DNA of 14,227 bases from Gammaproteobacteria bacterium (lineage in GTDB: Bacteria > Pseudomonadota > Gammaproteobacteria > Burkholderiales > Burkholderiaceae_C). The translations under genes and the position numbers were made by a program. Below the pieces are notes generated by a model, which was not told the origin of the DNA, made no database searches, and saw only the letters and a list, made by a program, of their open reading frames with translations. The stretch covers positions 1-14,227 of the forward strand of contig JAHIQV010000411.1 of assembly GCA_018903185.1 (NCBI GenBank), given 5' to 3'. Position 1 is the stretch's first letter. Each line of letters starts with the position of its first letter. This document shows, piece by piece, positions 1-6,584 of this stretch.

Positions 1-80
1 CCCCTTAAAAGGGGGACGATGCCCTGCGGCCTGGCGAAGCCAGTTCCGCGGCATCCCTGGATGGGACACGTGCTCCGGAG
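1..80 (+). repeat. Intergenic repeat element, copy A (left part possibly cut by window edge)
   Basis: Reading on the plus strand there is a CCCC/GGGG hairpin (1-14), then GATGCC (18-23) pairing with GGCATC (50-55) around inner stems GCGG/CCGC and CTGGC/GCCAG, then CCTGGATGGG and CCGGAG (75-80). The same order of blocks (CCCC..GGGG, GATGC, GCCTGGC.AAGCC.GTTC, CCTGGA.GGG, CCGGAG) is found on the minus strand at 8705-8783, about 75% identical over the last 53 positions by eye. It precedes boxA and shows no coding sense. The style resembles repeats common between Comamonadaceae genes; the family is not named here. Confidence 0.55.
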
Positions 81-316
81 AGGCGACAGACTTCGCGCAG
101 GAAGGGAAGCTGTCTCTTACCTTGCGCGAGTACCCACGAGCGCGACGCGGTGTGGCTGGCGCAGTGAGGTCAAGGAGGAGCCGGCCGCTGGCCGGCGGGG
201 GACACGAACGGAGTCAGCCGCGCCGTGTCGCGCGGCGCCACGCCAACGCAATACCACTTCTCGAACCGCCAGCAGAACTCAGACCTACACTCCCAAAAAG
301 ACCACCGGAGACACCC
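81..316 (+). other. Structured non-coding leader upstream of boxA
   Basis: No convincing gene lies here. The stretch is rich in possible RNA structure. GACAG (85-89) can pair with CTGTC (110-114), and TCGCGCA (93-99) with TGCGCGA (123-129); the two stems cross, so they form a pseudoknot or are alternatives. GCCGGCC/GGCCGGC (180-186/190-196) and GCCGCGC/GCGCGGC (217-223/230-236) are perfect 7-bp hairpins. None is followed by a T-run, so they are not classical terminators. The last 70 bases are less GC-rich and end in a good ribosome binding site, GGAG (307-310). No known riboswitch consensus was recognised. High GC makes some pairing expected by chance. Confidence 0.4.
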
Positions 317-1630
317 ATGAACGCGCCAGCTGAAGCGGCTGTGATCAAGCAGCACCTGATAGACCCTGAAATCTGCATCCGCTGCAACACCTGCGAGGCG
401 ATCTGCCCGGTGCAGGCGATCACGCACGACTCGCGCAACTACGTGGTTGACGTGGACAAGTGCAACTGGTGCAACGACTGCATCTCGCCGTGCCCCACCG
501 GCTCGATCGACAACTACCGCACCATGCCGCGCATCAAGGCCTATTCGCTGGCCGAGCAGCTGACTTGGGACAACCTGCCGGCTGAACTGTCGGCGGCCGA
601 ACGCGCCGCACTCGTGGGCGATGCAGTAGCTGAACCGGCCACCACCGAGACCGAAGCCGAAGCCGAACCCGCCGTCGAAACACCCGTCGACCCCACCGGC
701 CAGGACACCTTCAAGTCCGCCGCCTACGGCGCCACCATCCCGCCCTGGAGCGCCGCCCACGCCTACACCAACCTCTACGGCCCCAAGGCCGCGCAGAAGA
801 CGGTGACCGCCACCGTCACCGGCAACGTGCGCGTGACCGAAGTGGGCAAACAGGCCGGCCACGACTACGACACCCACCACATCGTGCTCGACTTCGGCAC
901 CATGCCCTTCCCGGTGCTTGAAGGCCAATCCATCGGCATCGTCCCGCCCGGCACCGATGCCAAAGGCCGGCCGCACCACGCGCGCCAGTACTCCATTGCC
1001 AGCCCGCGCAACGGCGAACGCCCGGGCTACAACAACCTCTCGCTCACCATCAAGCGCGTGCTGGAAGACCATTCGGGTCAGCCGGTGCGCGGCGTGGCCA
1101 GCAACTTCATGTGCGACCTGCAGGTGGGCGACCAGGTCGAGGTGATCGGCCCATTCGGCACCAGCTTCCTGATGCCCAACCACCCCAAGTCCAACATCGT
1201 CATGATCTGCACCGGCACCGGTTCGGCGCCCATGCGCGCCATGACCGAGTGGCGCCGGCGCCTGCGCGCCAGCGGCAAGTTCGAGGGCGGCAAGCTGATG
1301 CTGTTCTTCGGCGCCCGCACCAAGGAAGAGCTGCCGTACTTCGGCCCCCTGCAGAACCTGCCCAAGGACTTCATCGACATCCACTTCGCCTTCAGCCGCA
1401 CGCCGGGTGCGCCCAAGCGCTACGTGCAGGACGCGATGCGCGAACGCGCCGCCGACCTCGCCGTGCTGCTGCAGGATTCCAACACCTACTTTTACGTGTG
1501 CGGCCTGAAGAGCATGGAAGAAGGTGTGGTGCTGGCGCTGCACGACGTGGCCACCCAGGCCGGTCTGAACTGGGACACGTTGGGCGCTTCGCTCAAGCGC
1601 GAAGGGCGCCTGCACCTGGAAACCTACTGA
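317..1630 (+). CDS. boxA: Benzoyl-CoA 2,3-epoxidase (oxygenase) reductase subunit BoxA
   Basis: BoxA is the NADPH-dependent iron-sulfur flavoprotein that feeds electrons to the diiron epoxidase BoxB, which makes 2,3-epoxybenzoyl-CoA in the aerobic box pathway of benzoate breakdown; it is cytoplasmic. The 437-aa product starts with two ferredoxin motifs, C20-x2-C-x2-C-x3-C30-P and C49-x2-C-x2-C-x3-C59-P. An Ala/Glu/Thr-rich linker (about 100-130) follows, then a ferredoxin-NADP reductase module with the FAD motif RQYS (223-226), GVASNFMC (259-266), the nucleotide-binding CTGTGSAPM run (298-306) and a terminal aromatic residue (Y437). Length and the ending EGRLHLETY fit BoxA as I remember the family. 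The start at 317 has GGAG six bases upstream; an open frame continues back to a TTG at 122 but encodes an Arg-rich, unconserved-looking stretch. boxB and boxC are not in the window and could lie upstream. Confidence 0.9.
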   Translation: MNAPAEAAVIKQHLIDPEICIRCNTCEAICPVQAITHDSRNYVVDVDKCNWCNDCISPCPTGSIDNYRTMPRIKAYSLAEQLTWDNLPAELSAAERAALVGDAVAEPATTETEAEAEPAVETPVDPTGQDTFKSAAYGATIPPWSAAHAYTNLYGPKAAQKTVTATVTGNVRVTEVGKQAGHDYDTHHIVLDFGTMPFPVLEGQSIGIVPPGTDAKGRPHHARQYSIASPRNGERPGYNNLSLTIKRVLEDHSGQPVRGVASNFMCDLQVGDQVEVIGPFGTSFLMPNHPKSNIVMICTGTGSAPMRAMTEWRRRLRASGKFEGGKLMLFFGARTKEELPYFGPLQNLPKDFIDIHFAFSRTPGAPKRYVQDAMRERAADLAVLLQDSNTYFYVCGLKSMEEGVVLALHDVATQAGLNWDTLGASLKREGRLHLETY

Positions 1631-1661
1631 GCGGGCATGAGCAAAAAAGCGCTCAGCCTCT

Positions 1662-1699
1662 GAAGCCTCGCCGGGCCATGCGTCCGGGCTTCGGGTTTT
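1662..1699 (+). terminator. Probable Rho-independent terminator after boxA
   Basis: GAAGCC (1662-1667) pairs with GGCTTC (1687-1692), with an inner CGG/CCG stem, and is followed by GGG and TTTT (1696-1699). A second, looser stem overlaps the boxA stop codon: CTGAGCG (1627-1633) with CGCTCAG (1650-1656). The T-run is short and interrupted, so termination may be partial. It separates boxA from the following operon. Confidence 0.55.
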
Positions 1700-1784
1700 C
1701 CCGCGCAAGACACCAGGGTGGCTGGGGTGAACCCGGTGGGTCATGCGGCGCCGCCGGGCGATGGCTTACATTGCGGGTCTGCCC

Positions 1785-2408
1785 ATGACAACCGAACCTG
1801 TCCAGACATCAGCGCCACACCGCCCGGCCATCGAGGTGGATGTGGTCATGCGCCGCGAACCCGTCAGTGGCCCCATGAGCCGCTGGCAGCCCTGGCGCTG
1901 GGTGCTCGCCGATGTGCTGCCCTGCGGCAGCCCCGAAGACACCGGATCCGCTGCGCCCGACACGCGGCACGAGCCGCAGGCTGTCGAGCCCTTGCAGCCT
2001 GCGGCCGATCCGTCATCCACCCACTGGCTGTTCCCGCGATTTCGCGTCGAACTGTTCCGCGATGACGCCGAAGGGTATTTCCTCAACCTGAACAGCCCCC
2101 AGCCCTGTTTCTGGGTCGTCTGGCGCGCCGACGAGGAGCAGCTGCTCGATGGCGAGCCCATGGCGGTGCCGCAGACCGTGACGCTGAGCTACCACGATGC
2201 AGGGCGCTGGCTCGACGCGCAGGAGCGCGTGGACCAGGTCGCGGCGGCTGACGAGGTGGTGGACTGGCTGCGCGGTTTTGTGGACGCCACCTACCAGCCC
2301 GAACCCAAACGCCGCAAGCGGCCCGACAGCTTCAAGCCGCTGACCGACCGCTTCGGTCAGCCAGTGCGCATCTCCACCGAAAAACACGGCACAGGTCCGA
2401 AACCATGA
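1785..2408 (+). CDS. DUF3305 domain protein of formate dehydrogenase loci
   Basis: This 207-aa protein has no known biochemical function. It fits DUF3305, a family repeatedly found beside molybdenum formate dehydrogenase genes. Visible features are an N-terminal block with IEVDVVMRREP (16-26) and a Trp-rich SRWQPWRWVL (32-41), a Pro/Glu/Ala linker (about 46-78), an aromatic second block (WLFPRFRVELF 81-91, CFWVVWR 108-114) and a basic Pro-rich tail (KRRKRP 175-180). There is no signal peptide or membrane segment, so it is probably cytoplasmic. The start at 1785 is chosen because the conserved-looking part begins just after it; ATGs at 1743 and 1761 would add Arg-rich residues. No clear ribosome binding site precedes any of the three. 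Its stop overlaps the next start (ATGA at 2405). As the first gene of the five-gene operon it should have a promoter in 1700-1784, which I could not identify. Confidence 0.8.
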   Translation: MTTEPVQTSAPHRPAIEVDVVMRREPVSGPMSRWQPWRWVLADVLPCGSPEDTGSAAPDTRHEPQAVEPLQPAADPSSTHWLFPRFRVELFRDDAEGYFLNLNSPQPCFWVVWRADEEQLLDGEPMAVPQTVTLSYHDAGRWLDAQERVDQVAAADEVVDWLRGFVDATYQPEPKRRKRPDSFKPLTDRFGQPVRISTEKHGTGPKP

Positions 2409-3247
2409 CACTTCGCATCGGCATCAGCGCCCGTCTGCTGCACCACCCCCCGGCCGGTCTGGGGCTGCCGCAGAAGCGGCTGCAATTTCTGGAAAGCACG
2501 ATGGCGCACTGGATCATGGCCCACCGCGCTATCGCGTTGATGGTGCCCTTCGTCGACGAGGAGAGTCCCTTGTCGGCCAACCGAGCGCCCATGACCGAGA
2601 TCGTTGACCTGCTCGACGGGCTGGTCCTGCAGGGCGGCATCGATATCTGTCCGGAGGCCTATGGCGAAACGCTGCGCGACCCGGCCTGGGCCGGCGACGC
2701 CATCCGCGACCGCTATGAGCTCAATCTGCTGCGCGGTTTCGTGGATGCGGGCAAGCCGGTGTTCGGGGTGTGCCGGGGCGCACAGCTCATCAATGTCTAT
2801 TTTGGTGGCAGCCTGGTGCAGGACATACCGTCTCAGCGCCCCGGGGCAACCCACCACCAGGACACCACGCGCTACGAACGGCTGATACACGACGTGCAAT
2901 TCGAAACCGGCTCCACGCTGCACCGCCTGTACGGCAACAGCGCGCCGCACCGTGTCACCAGCATCCACCACCAGTGTGTGGACCGGCTGGGCGAGGGGCT
3001 GGTGGTGGAAGCCATCAGTACGCAGGACGGCATCATCGAAGCCATCCGCCACACCGGTCCTGGCTATGTGTTCGGTGTGCAGTGGCATCCCGAGTTCCAC
3101 CTCACGCCGGGTGAAGAGATGCAGGGCCTGCTCGACAGTGGTCCGATGATGATGGACTTTCTGCGCGCCGCGCGCGCCCGGGCCGACCGCCACCAGAGCG
3201 GCGCGGCCGAGGTGCACCCCGGCCTGCCCCTGCCTGCGCGAACATGA
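2405..3247 (+). CDS. Class-I glutamine amidotransferase-like hydrolase (peptidase C26, PuuD-like)
   Basis: This 280-aa protein belongs to the gamma-glutamyl hydrolase branch of class-I glutamine amidotransferases, cytoplasmic enzymes that cleave gamma-glutamyl amide bonds through a Cys-His-Glu triad. Visible motifs are LQGGIDICPEAYG (75-87), the nucleophile elbow GVCRGAQ with Cys123 (121-127), the loop after it ending FGGSLVQD (133-140), and GVQWHPEFH with His228 and Glu230 (224-232). All catalytic residues are present, so it is likely active. The substrate is unknown; resemblance to PuuD (gamma-glutamyl-GABA hydrolase) does not prove that activity. It overlaps its neighbours by 4 bp at both ends (ATGA at 2405 and 3244), so it should be translated together with the DUF3305 and DUF3306 proteins. 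That placement argues for a role linked to formate dehydrogenase maturation or to its substrate pathway, which is inference. Confidence 0.88.
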   Translation: MTLRIGISARLLHHPPAGLGLPQKRLQFLESTMAHWIMAHRAIALMVPFVDEESPLSANRAPMTEIVDLLDGLVLQGGIDICPEAYGETLRDPAWAGDAIRDRYELNLLRGFVDAGKPVFGVCRGAQLINVYFGGSLVQDIPSQRPGATHHQDTTRYERLIHDVQFETGSTLHRLYGNSAPHRVTSIHHQCVDRLGEGLVVEAISTQDGIIEAIRHTGPGYVFGVQWHPEFHLTPGEEMQGLLDSGPMMMDFLRAARARADRHQSGAAEVHPGLPLPART

Positions 3248-3909
3248 CGTCCGAAGACGACAACTTCTTCTCGCGCTGGTCGCGCCGCAAGGTGCAGGTG
3301 CGCACCGGGCAACCCTTGCCCGCCGAGCCGCCGGCGCCCGAGCCCGTGGCGGCCGTGGCACCGGTGATGGCACCGGTGATTGTGCCAGGTGCCGTCGACG
3401 GTCTGGTGCCGGCCGGGTTGCCGCCCACGCTGCCCGCCGAGCCGGCAGAATCGCCGCCCGCACCCACGCTGGACGACGTGGCCCGCCTGTCGCTGGACGG
3501 TGACTTCAAGCCCTTCGTGGCGCGCGGCGTGCCGGCGGACGTGCGCAACGCCGCGGTGAAAAAGCTCTTCACCGACCCGCACTACAACGTGATGGACGGG
3601 CTCGACATCTACATCGACGATTATTCGAAGCCCAGCCCGCTGTCCGCCGTCGAAATGGCCAAGATGGTCGGCGCACAATTCCTGAAACTGGTGGACGACC
3701 CCAACGAAGTGAAAACCCCGGCGGCGGCCTCCATTGCCGCCGTCCAAGAACACGCCGCAGAGCCCGAAGAGGCTCAGGCACCTCAGGCCGGTGCGACCGA
3801 ACAGGTCGCCCAGCCGGAACCACAAGAAACCCACGATGACCACGCTGATCTGCAACTGCAACCAGACCATGCCCCTGAACCCCCAGGCCCTGGGCCAGGC
3901 GCTGGATGA
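3244..3909 (+). CDS. DUF3306 domain protein of formate dehydrogenase loci
   Basis: This 221-aa protein of unknown function carries the DUF3306 signature NFFSRWSRRK at residues 7-16. A Pro/Ala/Val-rich linker (about 24-75) leads to a folded core (about 75-150) with TLDDVARLSLDGDF, RNAAVKKLFTDPHYNVMDGLDIYI and DDYSKPSPL. The tail (155-221) is acidic and Pro/Gln/Glu-rich and looks disordered. No signal peptide or membrane helix is seen. The family is known to accompany DUF3305 and formate dehydrogenase genes. Translation is coupled to the preceding hydrolase by ATGA at 3244. The last 74 bases also encode the start of the polyferredoxin in another frame; the low-complexity tail may be tolerated only because the frame there is dictated by the downstream gene. 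Confidence 0.8.
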   Translation: MTSEDDNFFSRWSRRKVQVRTGQPLPAEPPAPEPVAAVAPVMAPVIVPGAVDGLVPAGLPPTLPAEPAESPPAPTLDDVARLSLDGDFKPFVARGVPADVRNAAVKKLFTDPHYNVMDGLDIYIDDYSKPSPLSAVEMAKMVGAQFLKLVDDPNEVKTPAAASIAAVQEHAAEPEEAQAPQAGATEQVAQPEPQETHDDHADLQLQPDHAPEPPGPGPGAG

Positions 3910-5944
3910 AGACCTGACCCTGCACACCACGCTCTGCCGCCGCGACGCACCCGCCTTCCAGAAGGCCTGCCGCAGCAGCGACGAGATGGTGGTGGCCTGC
4001 ACGCAGGAAAGCCGGCTGTTTGCCGAACTCTCGGAGCAGACCGAGGGCGCGGTCTCTCTCGATGTGCGGCCGATCCGCTTCGTCAACATCCGCGAGACCG
4101 GGGGCTGGGGCCGCGAGGCCGCGATGGCCACACCCAAGATGGCCGCGCTGCTGGCTGCGGCCCGCCTGCCCGACGCCGAACCCGTGCCCACGGTGACCTA
4201 CACCAGTGAAGGCCGGCTGCTGATCATCGGGGCGCTGGAAGACGCCGAACGCGCCGCCGGGCTGGTGAGCGATGCGCTGGACGTCACCCTCATGGCCGTG
4301 GGCGGTGCGGGTATGCAGGCGCGCCGCTACCCCGTCATCGGCGGTGATGCGCCGCACATCAGCGGCTGGCTCGGCGCCTTCGACGTGAGCTGGACCACCC
4401 GCAACCCGATCGACCTCGACCTCTGCACGCGCTGCAACGCCTGCATCGCCGCCTGCCCCGAAGACGCCATCGGCCTGGACTACCAGATCGACATGGACCG
4501 CTGCCGCTCGCACCGCGCCTGCGTCAAGGCCTGCGAAGCCGTGGGGGCCATCAACTTCCAGCGCGAGCCGCAGACACACAGCGACAAGTTTGACCTGGTG
4601 CTGGACCTGCGCAAGACACCGGCCTTCAGCCAGCACGCGCTGCCGCAGGGCTACATGCACCTGCCTGGCGGCCTGAACGATGCGGCGGCCATGCAGGCGC
4701 TGATCCAGCTGCGCGACCTGGTGGGTGAGTTCGAGAAGCCGAAGTTCTTCACCTACAAGCAGAAGCTCTGCGCCCATGGCCGCAACGAGAAGGTGGGCTG
4801 CAACGCCTGCGTCGACATCTGCTCGGCCTCGGCCATCAGCAGCGACCTCAAGCGCAACCAGATCATCGTCAACCCCAACCTCTGCGTCGGCTGCGGCACC
4901 TGCACCACCGTCTGCCCCACCGGCGCGCTGAGTTACGCCTACCCGCGCGCCAGCGAGCAGGGCGTGAAGCTGCGCACCCTGCTGGCCACCTACGCCAAGG
5001 CGGGGGGGAGAGACGCGGCTTTTCTGCTGCACAGCCAAGAAGCCGGGGCCGCACTGATCGGCGATCTGGGCCGTGCCGCCGCGCTCGACAAATCGGTGCG
5101 CGGCGTGCCCGCGCGCGTGATTCCGCTGCCGCTGTGGCACACCGCGTCGACCGGGCTGGACGTTTGGCTCACCACCTTCGCCTACGGTGCCTCGCAGGTC
5201 TGGGTGCTGATGACCGGCGAGGAAGCGCCACAGTACCGCGACGCGCTGCGCGAGCAGATGGCGGTGGCGCAGGCCATCGTGAGCGGCCTGGGTTACAGCG
5301 GGCGCCACTTCAAGCTGATCGAGGCCCGCGATGCACGCGACCTGATGGCGCTCGACGCCGAACTGGGCGAAGCGCCGGCCCAGGGCGTGAAGCGCCGCGC
5401 CAGCTTTGCGGTTCAGGCCGAGAAGCGCGCCACGCTGGAACTGGCCCTGGACCACCTGGTGCAGGACAGCTCCACGCACGCCCGCGCCGCCGACGCCATC
5501 GAACTGCCCGCGGCCTCGCCGCTGGGCACGATCAGTGTCAACCAGGACACTTGCACCCTGTGCCTGAGCTGCGTCAGCGCCTGCCCGGCCAGCGCGCTGC
5601 AGGACAACGCCGAACGCCCGCAGCTGCGCTTCATCGAGAAGAACTGTGTGCAGTGCGGCCTGTGCGAAAAGACCTGCCCCGAAAAAGCCATCACCCTGCA
5701 GCCGCGCCTGCTGCTCGGCGAGCAACGCAAGCAGCTGCGCGTGCTCAACGAAGCACAGCCGTATCAATGCATCCGCTGCAGCAAACCCTTCGGCACCCTC
5801 AAGGGCATCGAAGTCATGCTGGCCAAGCTCGGCGGCCACGCCATGTTCCAGGGCGAGGCGCTGGAGCGCCTGAAAATGTGCGGCGACTGCCGCGTGGTGG
5901 ACATCTATTCGAACCCGGGCGAGACCCGCATCACCGACCTGTGA
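3836..5944 (+). CDS. Polyferredoxin with six 4Fe-4S motifs and HdrA/MvhD-like regions
   Basis: This 702-aa cytoplasmic protein has six ferredoxin-type cysteine clusters at about C197-C207, C223-C233, C322-C329 (with C312 in front), C350-C360, C573-C583 and C604-C614, so it should carry a chain of [4Fe-4S] centres. Residues 1-110 (CNCN at 6-9, VVACTQE 52-58, FVNIRETGGW 82-91, ATPKMAALLAAA 98-109) and the run GWLGAFDV..PIDLDLCTRC (177-200) recall the order of motifs in heterodisulfide reductase HdrA. In between, RLLIIGALEDAERAAG looks like a Rossmann strand that has lost GxGxxG. Residues 425-500 recall the MvhD fold without its cysteines. The C-terminus has a zinc-ribbon-like pair, CIRC (645-648) and CGDC (682-685). 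The start at 3836 keeps the N-terminal cysteines; its ribosome binding site is weak and it overlaps the DUF3306 gene by 74 nt. It probably carries electrons or clusters for formate dehydrogenase, but its function is unknown. The HdrA/MvhD likeness is from memory, not from an alignment. Confidence 0.82.
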   Translation: MTTLICNCNQTMPLNPQALGQALDEDLTLHTTLCRRDAPAFQKACRSSDEMVVACTQESRLFAELSEQTEGAVSLDVRPIRFVNIRETGGWGREAAMATPKMAALLAAARLPDAEPVPTVTYTSEGRLLIIGALEDAERAAGLVSDALDVTLMAVGGAGMQARRYPVIGGDAPHISGWLGAFDVSWTTRNPIDLDLCTRCNACIAACPEDAIGLDYQIDMDRCRSHRACVKACEAVGAINFQREPQTHSDKFDLVLDLRKTPAFSQHALPQGYMHLPGGLNDAAAMQALIQLRDLVGEFEKPKFFTYKQKLCAHGRNEKVGCNACVDICSASAISSDLKRNQIIVNPNLCVGCGTCTTVCPTGALSYAYPRASEQGVKLRTLLATYAKAGGRDAAFLLHSQEAGAALIGDLGRAAALDKSVRGVPARVIPLPLWHTASTGLDVWLTTFAYGASQVWVLMTGEEAPQYRDALREQMAVAQAIVSGLGYSGRHFKLIEARDARDLMALDAELGEAPAQGVKRRASFAVQAEKRATLELALDHLVQDSSTHARAADAIELPAASPLGTISVNQDTCTLCLSCVSACPASALQDNAERPQLRFIEKNCVQCGLCEKTCPEKAITLQPRLLLGEQRKQLRVLNEAQPYQCIRCSKPFGTLKGIEVMLAKLGGHAMFQGEALERLKMCGDCRVVDIYSNPGETRITDL

Positions 5945-5946
5945 CC

Positions 5947-6564
5947 ATGAACAACCAGATTTCCGTGTCTTCTGCGCTTGACGAGGAAACCGCCCGCGCC
6001 GAAGTCTATGGCCTGTTGGCCGCGCTGTATTACGCCGCACCGTCGCCGGCGCTCATGGCACAGCTGCGCGTGGCCGTGACCGAGGCGCCCGCAGCGGGTG
6101 GTTTTCTCGAAGAACCCTGGCGCGAAGTGGTGGCCGCGGCGCGTGCGATCGACGATGCAGCCGTGGTGGCCGAGTTCGACGCCCTGTTCGGCGGCGTGGG
6201 CCGGGCCGAGGTGTTTCTGTTTGGTTCTCATTACCTCAGCGGTTTCCTGAACGAAAAGCCGCTGGCAGCCTTGCGCAGCGACCTCGCAGCGCTCGGGCTC
6301 GGGCGCGATGACACGATGTCGGAAACCGAGGACCATTTCGCCTACCTGTGCGAAGTCATGCGCTACCTGATCGCGGGCGACGAGGTCGAGGTGGCCAACC
6401 TGACGCAGCAGCAGAAGTTCTTTGTCACCCATGTGCAGCCCTGGGCACCGGCGATGTGTGACGCCATTGCGGCCCACCCCAAGGCGCGCTTCTATGCCGC
6501 ACTGGCGGGGTTCACGCGCGCCTTCATCGGGGTGGAGACGCAGGGGTTCGACATGCTGGCCTGA
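5947..6564 (+). CDS. TorD/DmsD-family molybdoenzyme maturation chaperone
   Basis: TorD-family chaperones bind the Tat signal and the apo-form of molybdopterin oxidoreductases and hold them in the cytoplasm until the cofactor is inserted. The 205-aa product is all-helical in composition, of normal length for the family, and contains the TorD-like ETEDHFAYLCEVMRYLI block (127-142) as well as LFGSHYLSGFLNEKP (91-105). It begins two bases after the polyferredoxin stop with no ribosome binding site of its own, so it relies on translational coupling. The obvious client is the Tat-dependent FdhA encoded at 10917. The gene ends 18 bp before the stop of the convergent histidine kinase gene. Confidence 0.85.
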   Translation: MNNQISVSSALDEETARAEVYGLLAALYYAAPSPALMAQLRVAVTEAPAAGGFLEEPWREVVAAARAIDDAAVVAEFDALFGGVGRAEVFLFGSHYLSGFLNEKPLAALRSDLAALGLGRDDTMSETEDHFAYLCEVMRYLIAGDEVEVANLTQQQKFFVTHVQPWAPAMCDAIAAHPKARFYAALAGFTRAFIGVETQGFDMLA

Positions 6565-6584
6565 TCCCGCGGCCGCGCAGGATC
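6563..6584. terminator. Inverted repeat between convergent genes
   Basis: GATCC (6563-6567) and GGATC (6580-6584) flank the palindrome CGCGGCCGCG (6568-6577). The hairpin takes in the stop codon of the TorD-family gene on one side and that of the kinase gene on the other. There is no T-run, so it may only slow or protect transcript ends from both sides. Confidence 0.35.

Noticed and set aside
122..316. N-terminal extension of BoxA from a TTG at 122
   Set aside because: The added residues are Arg-rich and unlike the ferredoxin start; ATG at 317 has a good GGAG at proper spacing.
19..333. A 104-codon open frame upstream of and overlapping boxA
   Set aside because: It runs through the repeat and hairpins, is Arg/Thr-rich without recognisable domain, and has no ribosome binding site.
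1762..1774. TGGC...TTGC resembling a sigma54 promoter before the DUF3305 gene
   Set aside because: GG and GC are separated by eight bases, not ten, a spacing that sigma54 polymerase does not normally accept.
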